Assembly (NCBI RefSeq): GCF_001664485.1 | Contig: NZ_CP013633.1 | Coordinates: 62,001 to 126,000, forward strand | Length of the DNA stretch: 64,000 nucleotides | Direction: 5' to 3' | DNA from: Rhizobium sp. N324 | Lineage (GTDB): Bacteria > Pseudomonadota > Alphaproteobacteria > Rhizobiales > Rhizobiaceae | Part shown: positions 8,713 through 21,252 of the stretch, one piece after another | Layout: the number at the start of each line of letters is the position of its first letter | Numbering within the stretch: position 1 is the stretch's first letter | Program-made: the position numbers and the translations under genes | Notes under the pieces: generated by a model | Database searches by the model: none | What the model saw: the letters and a program-made list of their open reading frames with translations, nothing else | Told to the model about the DNA's origin: nothing

Positions 8713-9660
8713 ATGTCACATCTGAAAAACAAGGTCGCCATCGTCACAGGGGCTTCCTCGGGCATTGGAGCGGCGACCGCCAGAGGATTGGCGGAAAAAG
8801 GTGCGCGCGTCGTCCTTGCCGGCCGCAATGAGGAACGCCTCAGTCAGATCGTCGAAGACATCACCGGTTCGGGAGATATTGCCAGCTACAAGGTTGCTGA
8901 TGCCACGGATTTTGAGAGTACCAAGGCCCTCGTCGCGTTCGCCACAACGACGTACGGCCCGGTCGATATATTGGTCAACAATGCCGGCCTCATGCTCTTT
9001 TCCTATTGGAAGGATGCCGCCGTCGGCGATTGGAACAAGATGATCGATACCAACCTGCGTGGCTATCTGCATGCGATCGCCGCGGTGCTGCCGTCGATGT
9101 TGGAGCGCCGGTCCGGCCGCATCCTGAATATGAGCTCTATCGCCGGCGTTCATGTCGGCGAGGCGGCAGGGGTTTACGGAGCCACGAAGTTCTTCATACG
9201 CGGTATTACCGAAAGCCTCAGGAAGGAGGTGGGCGTGGGTAGCGGGATCCAAGTGTCTATGATCAGCCCTGGCGTGATCGATACCGGCTGGGCCGACAAG
9301 GTTCATGACGAGACGGGCAGAAAGATCGCCGGAGAGCTCAACAAGCAGGGTATTCCGCCGTCGTCGGTGGCTGAAGCCGTGGTCTATGCACTAGACCAGC
9401 CCCCGGAGATCACGATCAACGACATTTCGTCCATCCAACCCGGCAGGACTGGTAGCCCGCGTTTTCGAGAGCTCAGAACTAGAACCTCCGGGACTGTTAG
9501 ACCGCCTCGCGGAACCAACCGGTGCCGTCTCTCGTGGCTGTGGACACGAAGATCTTCATTGCATGACGATCTAATCCCGGACGTTTTCGTTTTTCAGCGA
9601 CCGGGCCATCTCCGCCGTCCTTCGCAGGATCCAACATGGATCACTAGGTCAAATTTTTGA
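8713..9660 (+). CDS. Short-chain dehydrogenase/reductase with frameshifted C-terminus
   Basis: SDR with TGASSGIG, NNAG and catalytic YGATK. Start at 8713 is set by GGAG 8 bp upstream, just after the preceding SDR. Relatives end EITINDI.IQPTRQDW. Here the frame reads EITINDISSIQPGRTGSP and runs about 68 codons further to 9660. Dropping into the +2 frame near 9440 restores RQDW followed by TAG at 9453-9455. A short deletion of about 4 bp is the simplest cause. The catalytic core is intact, so a protein with an odd basic tail may still work. Confidence 0.8.
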   Translation: MSHLKNKVAIVTGASSGIGAATARGLAEKGARVVLAGRNEERLSQIVEDITGSGDIASYKVADATDFESTKALVAFATTTYGPVDILVNNAGLMLFSYWKDAAVGDWNKMIDTNLRGYLHAIAAVLPSMLERRSGRILNMSSIAGVHVGEAAGVYGATKFFIRGITESLRKEVGVGSGIQVSMISPGVIDTGWADKVHDETGRKIAGELNKQGIPPSSVAEAVVYALDQPPEITINDISSIQPGRTGSPRFRELRTRTSGTVRPPRGTNRCRLSWLWTRRSSLHDDLIPDVFVFQRPGHLRRPSQDPTWITRSNF

Positions 9661-9791
9661 CTGCTTCCTCGGCCATCACATACCAAATACAGGGCCAGTT
9701 AAATAAGGATTGAAGGTGCCGGCCGGCCTGAAGCAAGGTCGGCGCCGGCAAGGGCGATCTTTTTCAGTACAAGTGCGAGTATCCATAACTC

Positions 9792-10697
9792 ATGGTATCA
9801 ACGCGGGCCGATCTGGCCGACCTTGAACCTTTCGTCGCGATCGCGCGTGCGGGGGGGTTCCGAAAGGCCGCCGCGCTTCGCGGCGTTTCCGGGTCTGCCC
9901 TCAGCCACTCGATCAGGGGTTTGGAGGCCCGTCTGGGCGTCCGTCTGTTTCATCGGACAAGCAGGAGCATCAGTCTCACCGCCGCCGGCGAAGTGCTGCT
10001 TGCCGAACTGGAGCCCCGTTTCCTCGGCATTCAAGCTGCGATGGATCTCCTAGACAGTTTCAGGAGCGGGCCTACGGGCAGAGTGAGAGTGACCACCCTG
10101 CGTGACGCCGCCGAGCTGCTGATCGCTCCTCGACTGCACAGTTTTCGCAAGAGCTACCCAGATGTCGAGGTCGAAGTCAGCGTCGAGGATCGCTTCATCG
10201 ATATGGTCGCCGAAGGTTTTGACGCGGGCATCCGTTATGGGGGAACGGTTCCCGAGGGGATGATCGCGTCGCGTCTGACATCCGAACTCGAATGGATCGT
10301 AGTCGGTTCTCCGGCCTATCTCAACGAACGAGGGCGGCCCGCGCGGCCGGAAGATCTCTTGACGCACGAGTGCATCCGGATCCGAACCGGTACGGATCAC
10401 CTCTGCAAATGGGAACTTGGCGACGGCGATCGCATGGTTTCTCTCGACGTTCCGGGACTTCTCACGCTCGGAGATTCGGAACTATCTATCCGCATGGCGG
10501 AGGAGGGAGGCGGTCTCTTTTATTGCCTGCAGGCCCGGGTCGAGGACAAACTTGCGGCCGGTTCACTCGAAGTCGTGCTGCCGGACTGGACCTCTACCGG
10601 GCCGGGTTTTCATGCATACTACGTTTCGCATCGACAGGTGCCGTCCGCTCTCCGGACGTTTCTCTACTACCTTAAGGCGCCGGTTGCGGGCGATTGA
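9792..10697 (+). CDS. LysR-family transcriptional regulator
   Basis: 301 residues. N-terminal helix-turn-helix (FVAIARAGGFRKAAALRGVS, then LSHSIRGLEARLGVRLFHR) and a substrate-binding domain (RLTSELEWIVVGSPAYL, YYVSHRQVPSALRTFLYYL). LysR proteins usually bind near their own gene and activate adjacent operons in response to a small ligand. Here it follows the SDR pair in the same direction, so these oxidoreductases are the likely targets. Confidence 0.88.
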   Translation: MVSTRADLADLEPFVAIARAGGFRKAAALRGVSGSALSHSIRGLEARLGVRLFHRTSRSISLTAAGEVLLAELEPRFLGIQAAMDLLDSFRSGPTGRVRVTTLRDAAELLIAPRLHSFRKSYPDVEVEVSVEDRFIDMVAEGFDAGIRYGGTVPEGMIASRLTSELEWIVVGSPAYLNERGRPARPEDLLTHECIRIRTGTDHLCKWELGDGDRMVSLDVPGLLTLGDSELSIRMAEEGGGLFYCLQARVEDKLAAGSLEVVLPDWTSTGPGFHAYYVSHRQVPSALRTFLYYLKAPVAGD

Positions 10698-10811
10698 AGT
10701 GACGGCCAGACGAGACAGCTTCACCAGGCAGGAGAATCGCATATGGATGGTAAGGAGTTGTTTTGCTGAGGCAAATCGACTCAAGAACTCTCCGATAATT
10801 TGGAGGTTCGG

Positions 10812-11851
10812 ATGAATCGATTTGCCACCTGTTTTAAAGATCTGCCCGACCCTCGGGGGCGCAACACACGTCATCCGCTGATGTCGATCCTGTTCATTGC
10901 CATTGCCGCGATCGTTTGCGGCGCCGAAAGCTGCGCCGACATGGCCGATTCGGCGTTTCCAAAAAGAAGTGGCTCAAGACGATCGTGCCGCTGCCCTATG
11001 GCATCGCCGGCCATGGCACCTTCTCCACCGTTTTCCGCTGCCTCAATCAGGTTGCCTTCGAAGCCGCTTTACCGAAGCCTTTGCAAAGGGCATGGAAGGC
11101 GTGGTGGCGGTCGACGGCAAGGCGGTACGAGGCGACGCCGCTGCCCCTCGTCAAGGTCTGGGCTGCCGGTTGCGGCCTGGTCATCGGCCAACAGACCGCG
11201 CCGGGCCGCAACGAGGTCCAAGGGGCGCTCGATGCGCTTGCGCTTTTGTCGCTGGAAGGTGCCATCGTCACCGCCGATGCCCTGCATTGCCGCGCCGATA
11301 CCGCTCATGCCATCCTTTCCGCCGGCGGCGACTATGCCCTGGCGTTGAAGGCCAATCAGCCCGGCCTCCTGGCACAGACGATTGCTCGTCTGGACGACGT
11401 CGAGCCACTCGGCATCCAGACCGCCGCCGAGAATGACCATGACCGCTGCGAAAGACGCCGTGCCTGCATCGTCGCCGTCAATGACATCGACTTCCCCGGC
11501 CTGCAGGCCATCGGCTCCGTCGAGGCCACAAGCCGTCATGCCGATGGCCGTCTGACCAGCCATGTCCGCTACTTCCTGCTCTCCACCGTCATGTCGGCTG
11601 CCGCCCTGATCGAGGTAACCAGAACTCATTGGCAGATCGAAAACAAACTGCACTGGGTGCTCGACGTCCAGTTCCGCGAGGATGCCGCCAGAAACCGTAA
11701 GGATCACGGACCGGCAAACATTGCTCTGTTACGAAAGATTGCCCTCAACCTCATCCGAGCCCATCCAGATAAGGCCTCCATTCGTCGAAAGATCAAGAAG
11801 GCAGGGTGGGACGATCAGTTCCTCATCTCTATCATCGCCCATATGCGATAG
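10812..11851 (+). pseudogene. ISAs1-family transposase, frameshifted
   Basis: Starts MNRFATCFKDLPDPRGRNTR after GGAGG. The frame is lost near 10950 (SADMAD then FGVSKKKWLKTI in another frame), moves to a third frame over about 11068-11135 (FTEAFAKGMEGVVAVDGKAV), and returns to give GRNEVQGALDALALLSLEGA...VTADALHCR and the C-terminal THWQIENKLHWVLDVQF...RKDHGPANIALLRKIALNL. These motifs identify the ISAs1 (H-repeat) family. At least three shifts make it non-functional. Clear terminal repeats were not found. Confidence 0.85.
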
Positions 11852-12906
11852 CCCTGCTTCACCAGGGGAATTTGAGTGCCGGCAGAAAGCGGTCGCTCGC
11901 AGCCAGAAAAATAATTGGCAGCAAGATCGCCTGGCATCCTTTAACATGCCGAAAGCGGAAAAAAATACGTGACAGCCTCCGATCCCTCTCTGAGCCGAGG
12001 CCATCCATGATGGTAGAGAATCCGCAAGTCTTCGGCTGTCTGACACGACCAGCCGGTACGAATGCGGTACTGCCACGGCTCTCCTCCAGGCGCCCGTTTT
12101 TGATCTCTCGATATCTAAATTTGTGCAGACGAGCAGGCAAAGCTATAACGGCAGGATCAACGAATACTGGTAGCTCTCAGACAATCTGGATCGATATCAA
12201 CCGGGAATGCCTGCATATGTAGGGAGGATTCAAGCACGGCGTGAGGGCGATGCAGACGGAGGCGGAGACGTCACGGAAACCCGAGAGCACCTGCATCACC
12301 TCGCTCGAGGTTTCCAGGCGGCCTTGTAGGAGACCCGCGGCGTAGTGCCCCGAAAACCCCACCGCGCAAATGCTGATTATGAAAGACAGTACGAAAATGA
12401 TTACTCTGTAGCCGGAAACGGGACAACAGCCTGTCCATTGTGGTCGATGCTTGTCCATAGGCGGTGAAGAAACTTCATCAATCGGGATCCGCCTCCGAGG
12501 GAAGCATCGAATCATCAATGACGACACGAAAGCTGCGCGACCGAGGTTGTCTGTCAACAGATTGTCTGATAAAGCTTGCTAAGGTTCAAACTGTCTCACA
12601 AAGTTGCGGAGGAATAACTCCGTAACAGAACCGGCGCTGCCGCAGCCGGCACAACTTTCACTGCTGAAATCGATTGCCGCGATGTTCCTTGTTTTCAATG
12701 GAAAGCGGTGACCGCATCTCGGCTATGTGAAGGCTTCGAACATGTCGTCGTCCTCGCGACGGCGGGACGCGACGCCTTGATGAACAAACGGGCGTCCTTT
12801 TTATCGATGGACGGCTCCATGGCGCCGAGATCACCAGCTTCCCCGATATGCATCTCGAGATGTTGATCTGGGACAGGTAAGTATTGAGATTCAAGAAGCA
12901 GAGAAG
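11852..12906. other. Degraded sequence before the beta-glucosidase
   Basis: No intact gene. It contains the membrane-protein fragment listed at 12177-12458 and, at about 12750-12865 rightward, an open stretch ending GVLFIDGRLHGAEITSFPDM that reads like the tail of an unknown protein. The beta-glucosidase promoter should lie in the last 100 bp. Confidence 0.35.
12177..12458 (-). pseudogene. Possible chemoreceptor N-terminal fragment
   Basis: Reading from an ATG at about 12458: MDKHRPQWTG, a membrane helix (RVIIFVLSFIISICAVGFS), then HYAAGLLQGRLETSSEVMQV and SGFRDVSAS. A helix followed by a polar helical stretch ending FRDVSAS resembles the start of rhizobial methyl-accepting chemotaxis proteins. 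The match stops there and the frame runs into unrelated codons. Pattern-based guess. Confidence 0.3.
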
Positions 12907-15351
12907 ATGATTGATAAGAAAGCATTGCTCGATAATATGACCTTGGCGGAGCAGGTCTCGCTACTTTCCGGCGATACGTTCTGGTCTTTACCGCCCATCG
13001 ACCGCCTAGGGATAGGGAGATTGCGCTTGACCGACGGCCCCAACGGCGCCCGCGGGGCGGGGTCTTTTGTCGGAGGTGTGACTGCAGCGGCTTTCCCGGT
13101 GGGCATCGCCATCGGAGCGAGTTGGAACCCGGATCTAGCCAAGGAAATCGGCAGTGCCCTAGGTGACGAGGTTCTTTCAAAAGGTGCCCACGTCTCGTTA
13201 GCCCCCACCGTTAACATCCAGCGTAGCGTCACAAACGGCCGCAACTTTGAGTGCTTCTCTGAGGATCCGATCCTGACGGCGGAACTTGCAGTCGGCTATA
13301 TCGAAGGTCTGCAGTCCACGAAAGTCGGTGCCACGATAAAACATTTCGTCGGCAACGAGTCCGAGATTGAACGTACAACCATCTCTTCAGATATCGATGA
13401 ACGCACGCTGCGCGAAGTCTACCTGATACCCTTTGAGACGGCGGTGAAGCGGGCAAAGGTCTGGGCCGTGATGTCTTCGTATAACAAGCTAAACGGTACT
13501 TACACGGCGGAAAGCCATTGGCTGTTGAACGAGGTTCTGCGCGGTGACTGGGGTTTTAACGGCGTGGTGATGTCGGACTGGTTCGGCTCGCGTTCGACCG
13601 CACCCACCGTGAATGCCGGGCTGGATCTGGAGATGCCGGGCCCGACTCGCGATCGCGGCTCCAAGCTACTGGCTGCGGTCGAAGGCGGCGAGGTTAGTGT
13701 CGAGACGATCCGCGCCTGTGTGCGCAATATCCTGACTTTGATGGAACGCACCGGCGCTATCAACGATCATCGCGAGTTTAAGGAGTACGCCATTGATCAA
13801 CCGAAACATAGGGCATTGATCAGGCGCGCGGGAGCGGAAAGCGCAGTTCTGCTACAGAATGACGGGATCCTGCCATTGGCTCAGCAAGGTATGGTCGCCA
13901 TCATTGGACCCAATGCCAAGGTCGCGCAGGTGATGGGAGGCGGCTCGGCGCAGTTGAACCCTCACTATGTCATCAGTCCGTGGCAGGGGCTGGTGGACGC
14001 GCTGGGTGAGGAGAATCTGTGCTACGCTCAGGGTTGCAACAATTATCGGTTTCAGCCGCTAATCGAAAACCCCACAACCTTCGAGTTTTTCCAAGGAAGG
14101 GAGCTAGCTGGCGAACCGGTGAAGGTCCTCGAGGAACCGTCGAGCCTTGGTGTATGGTTGCCCCCCGTGGCCGAGGGCCTCGTCGATCCGCATCGCTTTT
14201 CGGCCCGAATGCGCACCATCTTCACAGCCTCGGAAGCCGGCGTCTATCGCGTCGGACTAACCTCCGCCGGGCTTGGCCGGGTCTATGTGGACGGCAGACT
14301 TGTGGTGGACGCTTGGGCTTCCTGGACGCGTGGTACCACATTCTTTGAAGAAGGCTGCGAAGAGGTCGTGGGTGAAATCACGCTCGAAGCCGGCCGTACA
14401 TATGAGGTCGTCGCCGAGTACGCCCGGCACGATCACGTCAACCTCTATATCGCCGCAATTCGGGTAGGAATAGGCAGGTTTTCGGCCGAAGCGGAGATTG
14501 CCGAGGCAGCAGCCGTCGCCGCAAAGGCTGATCATGCGGTAGTCTTCGTGGGCAGAACGGGCGACTGGGATACCGAGGGTTCCGATCTCCGCAGCATTGC
14601 ACTTCCTGGTTTGCAGAACCAGCTTGTTGAGGCGGTAATTGCGGCCAATCCGAACACGATTGTCGTACTACAAACCGGTGGACCGGTGGAAATGCCCTGG
14701 CTTTCGGGCGCTCGTGCAGTACTGCAATGTTGGTATCCCGGACAGGAGGCTGGCAACGCGATCGCCGATGTGCTCCTCGGCAAGGCCGAGCCCTCGGGCC
14801 GACTGGCACAGACCTTCCCCGTGCGCTGGGGTGACAATCCCACACATACCGAGGATGACGCGGTCTATCCAGGCAAGGATGGCCATGTGCGTTATGACGA
14901 AGGTGTGTTCGTCGGTTATCGGCACTACGATCGCCACGGCATTAAGCCGCTGTTCCCGTTCGGTCATGGTCTCGGTTATTCAAGCTTTGCGATGTCGGAC
15001 CTGACGGTAGCGCTACCGGACGCTGCCGGCGCGGTGACAGTGACACTGGGATTGACCAACATCAGCGAGCGGCCAGGTTCGGCAGTGGTGCAAGTCTATG
15101 TCGGCGATGTTGAAGCATCTGTACCCAGACCGGTTAAAGAGCTGAAAGCCTTCTCGAAAATCGCCCTGGAACCCGGTGAGAAACGAAGGTTGCGTTTCAT
15201 ACTTGACGCCCGAACATTTGCCTTCTTCGACACGACCGAGCGGCGTTGGCGGATAGAGGCGGGGGAATTTGCAGTGATGGCTGGGTTCTCGGCCACCGAC
15301 ATCCGTTTGAGTTTAACTGTCACGCAAAAGGGCGCTGTCTTGGCGCTCTGA
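12907..15351 (+). CDS. GH3 beta-glucosidase with PA14 insert
   Basis: 814 residues, full length for the family. Order: GH3 N-terminal barrel with KHFVGNESE (about 137-145) and the nucleophile Asp224 in VMSDWFGSR; GH3 C-terminal domain beginning LLQNDGILPL; an inserted PA14 carbohydrate-binding domain at about 395-535 (FTASEAGVYRVGLTSAGLGR, VYVDGRLVVDAW); fibronectin-III-like end (ERPGSAVVQVYVGDVEAS). No signal peptide, so probably cytosolic, releasing glucose or another sugar from plant-derived beta-glycosides. The layout matches Agrobacterium-type enzymes acting on plant phenolic glucosides. Transport genes are not adjacent; both flanks are IS or degraded DNA. Confidence 0.92.
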   Translation: MIDKKALLDNMTLAEQVSLLSGDTFWSLPPIDRLGIGRLRLTDGPNGARGAGSFVGGVTAAAFPVGIAIGASWNPDLAKEIGSALGDEVLSKGAHVSLAPTVNIQRSVTNGRNFECFSEDPILTAELAVGYIEGLQSTKVGATIKHFVGNESEIERTTISSDIDERTLREVYLIPFETAVKRAKVWAVMSSYNKLNGTYTAESHWLLNEVLRGDWGFNGVVMSDWFGSRSTAPTVNAGLDLEMPGPTRDRGSKLLAAVEGGEVSVETIRACVRNILTLMERTGAINDHREFKEYAIDQPKHRALIRRAGAESAVLLQNDGILPLAQQGMVAIIGPNAKVAQVMGGGSAQLNPHYVISPWQGLVDALGEENLCYAQGCNNYRFQPLIENPTTFEFFQGRELAGEPVKVLEEPSSLGVWLPPVAEGLVDPHRFSARMRTIFTASEAGVYRVGLTSAGLGRVYVDGRLVVDAWASWTRGTTFFEEGCEEVVGEITLEAGRTYEVVAEYARHDHVNLYIAAIRVGIGRFSAEAEIAEAAAVAAKADHAVVFVGRTGDWDTEGSDLRSIALPGLQNQLVEAVIAANPNTIVVLQTGGPVEMPWLSGARAVLQCWYPGQEAGNAIADVLLGKAEPSGRLAQTFPVRWGDNPTHTEDDAVYPGKDGHVRYDEGVFVGYRHYDRHGIKPLFPFGHGLGYSSFAMSDLTVALPDAAGAVTVTLGLTNISERPGSAVVQVYVGDVEASVPRPVKELKAFSKIALEPGEKRRLRFILDARTFAFFDTTERRWRIEAGEFAVMAGFSATDIRLSLTVTQKGAVLAL

Positions 15352-15575
15352 ATGGGCCGCAAATCAATGACCACATTGGGCAGTGGTTGAGTTCCAACGT
15401 ATGCGGTTTTGGCGGTGAAGCTGGGTGAGTTGAGTGAGAGAATGCCTCAAAACCGGTACTTGGTTAATGGCATGGCGAAACACCGCCTGCGCCTCCAAAA
15501 ACAGGCAATGTTTTCTGAACGATCGTAAGCGCGATTTTCCCCGCACCTTCTGCAATTGAGTGAGCTTTGGCATGA

Positions 15576-15601
15576 GGTGTCCACCAAAATAGGTGGACAC
15601 C
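15576..15601. repeat. Perfect 10-bp inverted repeat
   Basis: GGTGTCCACC, six-nucleotide loop AAAATA, then GGTGGACACC. It lies just upstream (minus strand) of an ATG at 15573 that begins MPKLTQLQKVRGKSRLRS, an unrecognised short frame. No T-run follows. It may be an IS end, an operator or an RNA hairpin. Confidence 0.5.
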
Positions 15602-15616
15602 AAGGGATGGAAGAAG

Positions 15617-15718
15617 TGACCTGCCACTGAATTTTCATCCGGCGGCGATTAGAGCCTCGGCCGGGGTCTGGTATCCGAGCGATGAGTGCGGCCGGAAATG
15701 GTTGTACAACACGACGAC
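15617..15718 (-). mobile_element. IS3-family right end with OrfB tail
   Basis: Leftward reading gives VLYNHFRPHSSLGYQTPAEA LIAAG and a stop at 15635-15637, the typical C-terminus of IS3-family transposase OrfB. It is followed by the terminal sequence TTCAGTGGCAGGTCA (minus strand). The upstream part is missing. A second copy of this end is at 48784. Confidence 0.7.
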
Positions 15719-16118
15719 AGAACACCCACGGGACCGAGGTTCGCGAGCTTTTGTATCGCATCCCTGGTCCGGGCAACCCGTTCACGTGCATGAGGCGGTG
15801 TCCAAAGGGAAGCATATTTCCGCTGCAGCCTTTCTGGTTCTTCTTCTGGTCGACTTCTTGAGGTCCCATCGTGGATGTTCGACCGATCAATGAGTGGTTG
15901 TTGGCGCAGCCTGGCGGTCCCGCACGTCGATCTCGCAAGCCTGCATTCTTTGGCAAGATTGCTGAAGGACGCTGATGCCTCATCGCAATCTTCTGTAATG
16001 GGCGCAGCACTTTGGTCGACTCAGCCTATTCAACGCCATGGTGAGGCAGCTAAATGCTGACTTCCAAGAGAACCTTGAGCCTGCCCATCGATGCAAAATA
16101 GCTAAAAGTATAGCGCGG
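15719..16118. other. Gap between IS3 remnant and IS21 element
   Basis: A leftward open frame continues through here (GLRDRRAGPPGCANNHSLIG) but shows no family pattern and no clear start. I see no supported gene. Confidence 0.35.
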
Positions 16119-16158
16119 CAATCAGGATGAGACGCTTGCGACAATCTGGATGAGATTC

Positions 16159-16820
16159 TTAGGTCGCGGTCGGGATCAAATTATCATGCTGATTGCCGCT
16201 GACAAGTTCTTCGTCGTTTTCTGATTGCCGCTCCGCGACAGACAGCGTTGATGTCCTGATTGTCGCAAACGAGGCCGGTCGGCCGCGCTGGCGTTTTTCC
16301 TCAAGCGCAGTTCTGCGGCGATAGCTTTCGACGTTCATCTCGAAGATCGTGGCATGGTGCACGAGCCGGTCGACTGCTGCGAGTGTCATGGCAGGGTCGG
16401 GAAAGACCCGGTTCCACTCTCCGAACGGCTGGTTGGCGGTGATCAGGATCGACCGGTGCTCGTATCGTGCCGAGATCAGCTCGAATAGCACGCTTGTTTC
16501 CGCCTGGTCCTTGGTGACGTAGGCGAGGTCATCGAGGATGAGCAAGTCGTACTTGTTGAGTTTGTCGATGGCAGACTCAAGCTGCAGTTCCCTTCGGGCG
16601 ACCTGAAGCTTCTGCACAAGATCGGTGGTCCGGGTGAACAGGACCCGCCATCCGTTCTCGATCAGCGCAAGGCCGATGGCAGCAGCAAGATGGCTCTTTC
16701 CTCCGCCGGGCGGACCGAACATGAGGATGTTAGCTCCCTTGGCAAGCCAGCTGTCGCCGGCGGTGATTGCCATGACCTGCGCCTTCGAGATCATGGGTAC
16801 AGCGTCAAAGGCGAAGCTGT
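16159..16820 (-). pseudogene. istB: IS21 IstB ATPase, C-terminal part
   Basis: IstB is the AAA+ helper ATPase of IS21 transposition. This part runs from DSFAFDAVPMISKAQVM through Walker A GPPGGGKS, Walker B LLILDDLAY and the DRLVHHATIFEMNVESYRR tail to the stop at 16159. The N-terminal part lies at 17828-18058, on the far side of the inserted element. Joining them across one CTAA restores the reading LPPGKT-LDSFA. Confidence 0.85.
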
Positions 16821-17785
16821 CTAAGTGTTTAGTCCCGGCATTTGATGGATGGGGTCGATGATGAATCGATCCGGCTCCAAAGTCCATCGTCTACAGATGA
16901 ACTCGTAAGGCGTACGGCCCTTTAACGTCTTGAGCCGGCGCCCGAAATTGTAGGCGTCGATAAAGTCGGCCAGATGTTTTTTCAACTGCGCATGATCGTC
17001 GTAGTGGAAGCGCTTGACGGTCGCCTCCTTGATCGTTCGGTTCATCCGTTCGACCTGTCCGTTGGTCCAGGGATGCTTCACCTTGGTCAGGCGATGCTCG
17101 ATGCTGTGATCGTCGCAGACCCAATCGAAGATGTGCTGGAAGGCATTTCGATCACAAGCTCGGTTGGTGAACTGAATGCCATTGTCGGTCAAAACGGTGT
17201 GAATGGTGTAGGGCACTGCCGTGATCAGATTGCGCAAGAACTGAGCGGCATTCATCTTGCCGGCTTTGGTGTAGAGTTCCGCGAACGCGAACTTGGATGT
17301 TCGGTCAATTGCGACAAAGAGATAGAGCTTGCCCTCGGCCGTCTGCACCTCGTCAATATCGATGTGGAAGTAGCCGATCGGATAGCTTTTGAACTTCTTC
17401 TTCGGCTCCTTGTCGCCTCTGACCTCCGGCAGACGTGAAATGCCGTGGCGCTGCAAACACCTGTGCAACGACGAACGCGTCAGATATGAAATGGTCGGCT
17501 GAAGAGCGTAGAGGCAATCATCGAGCGGCAGCAACGTGTGCCGGCGGAAGGCGACGATAACGGCTCTTCTTCGAGGGAAAGGGTCGTCGAGTGCGGGTCC
17601 TTTGGGCCTGTAGGAAGGTCGACCAACGATGTCCGCTTCTTCCATTTCGCCACGGTTTTCTGGTTGATCCCGTATCGCTTCGAAAGCGTTCTCAGGCTCT
17701 CTTCACTATTTTGTATTGCTCGACGGATTGCCTCTGTCGTCGTGGCGCTCCCGTGTAGAACCTGGCCCATAGTGCTTCCCTCCAT
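16821..17785 (-). pseudogene. IS481-family transposase, one frameshift
   Basis: N-terminal helix-turn-helix part from 17785 (MGQVLHGSATTTEAIRRAIQ, SLRTLSKRYGINQKTVAKWK) runs to LSLEEE, where the frame breaks near 17570. The DDE part continues in another frame: AVIVAFRRHTLLPLDDCLY, FHIDIDEVQTAEGKLYLFVA, VLTDNGIQF, HPWTNGQVERMNRTIKEATV, ending HQMPGLNT. One missing base would rejoin EEE-A-VIVAF. The last codon and stop (ACT TAG) are completed by target-site bases outside the element. Confidence 0.85.
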
Positions 17786-17827
17786 GCCAAGGAAAATATT
17801 GCACCATCAAATGCCGGGACTAAACAC
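16825..17827 (-). mobile_element. IS481-type element inserted in istB
   Basis: 1003 bp with identical 24-bp terminal inverted repeats (GTGTTTAGTCCCGGCATTTG plus GATGG at 16825-16848; complement at 17804-17827). Flanked by CTAA on both sides (16821-16824 and 17828-17831). Removing the element and one CTAA restores the istB reading frame, so both ends and duplication are certain to a base or so. Confidence 0.9.
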
Positions 17828-19668
<1,841 letters not shown>

Positions 19669-19707
19669 TCACTCCGTCACACCCCGGCGCGAGTCTCATC
19701 CTGATTG

Positions 19708-21252
19708 ACGCCGAATCTCATCGAGATCGCCGCTACGCATAAAAGAGCCAGCCTGCCCGTCTAACCAATGCGAGCAGAACTCTCGGGACATTGTCACCCA
19801 ACTTGTAGAGGGCCATCTTCGGCGTCAAGGCGCAGACCTCAACCGCTTCCGAGCAGAGAACTACGTCGGGTGCTGGACATATTTGTGAAGAACCCAACAC
19901 GGCACAATACTTTTATCATCACGGAATGGGCGCGGCAGTCGGCCAGCAGCCAGGCGCCTGTAAAATCCAAGTGTCGAGCCGACAGGGCCTTGAAGGCATG
20001 CCTGAAACCAGGATGAGGGAACATATCGCCGGATTGGGCCGAGTTGAAGAACGTTGTGGGCAAGAATCTGTGCCCTCACCTCATCAGTCCAATTCCGCCG
20101 CTGCCGCCGACAGGTGATCTTTGAGCTCATTTGGGGATCGTTAGCGTTCAGCTTCGGTAGGCGGACGTACATTTTTGCGATGGTGGAAGTTGTCGGCAGG
20201 TGGGCAACACGTGAAATATGGTTCTTCACTGAAATCGAGGGCATCAGACACGTCCCGCGCTCGCCGCGACAGAGCGTCCGACGAGACCTCGAACCATCTT
20301 CCGCGAACACTTCATAGCACTGCCTGCAACGTGCTTCGTGTAGACTGCAATCTTCAGTACATCGTTAAGCGAGGTCGTGTCTGAACAACACCGTAGGCAT
20401 GCCGGATCCTCCGTATTCGAGATGGAATAGAGCGCCTCAGGAATGGTCCCATTTCATCCCGAGGAGGAGAAGTGAAATTGCCATAGTGGCGTGGCGGCGT
20501 TTGTTCGCGAGGCTCATGCTACGTGAGTGTCGAGAAGATTGCGACGGATTTAAGTTTCGATCGCCGTGGTTTACCGGAATGCACCTTCCGCTATCTCGCC
20601 GCCGAGACGTTGGTCGAGTTCCTCGTGCTGGCCGTTGCGGCAACTTGGCGATTCACGCCGCCACCGCGCGCCTATCGCTGCGGCAGCACAGCCGGCTTCG
20701 ACACATCTTCATTCAGACAAGGCGATGGCAAAAATCATCGTCACGCCCGGGCTGGCCCCGTCGAGATTGCGGCCTTCCTGATGAAAGGCGACGTCGATCC
20801 GCTGGACGCCAAGGAAGTGACCTTCGTCTTGTCGACCCCCCTGCGGGAATAGAGCCAATCAAGCGTGCGGCGCGCCAGTGGGAGGACGGCACTTGGCGCG
20901 AGAACGTGCCGTTGCGGCAAGTGGAACATCCGCGTCGATTCTCGCGTCAGCGATTTTGAGCTTGCTCGGGCTTCCGGCGAGATTGAAATTGGGAATTAGA
21001 ATGCCTTCACTACAAACACACCGGATCTTCATTTTACGTGGCGCAACTTTCCTCAAACGAACCCGCACCCGTGCGGTATTTGGCCACATCCTCGCCGAGG
21101 CCGGAGCCGGAATAACCGGGTCCGAGCTTCACTCTCATCACATCAAGGGTGCCTGCCACGAGCAAACGCCTAATAATTGGCGCGAAGCCAAACCGCGTCG
21201 GTGACAGGGCACTCACAGTAATGGGCAGGTGCGGCTGTGGGCCGGCAATTGC
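19708..21252. other. 1.5 kb of degraded sequence
   Basis: No intact gene recognised. On the minus strand near 20060-20110 the reading CRRQRRNWTDEVRAQILA resembles the start of IS66 TnpA, suggesting another IS remnant. On the plus strand, EIAAFLMKGDVDPLDAKEVT (about 20765-20850) and, in another frame, IKRAARQWEDGTWRENVPLR (about 20855-20960) look like pieces of a once-coding gene broken by frameshifts; I cannot name it. Confidence 0.35.

Noticed and set aside
10736..11850. 10-bp inverted match ATCGCATATG as ends of the ISAs1 element
   Set aside because: The right copy lies within the last codons of the transposase, and typical ISAs1 ends were not seen, so it is likely chance.
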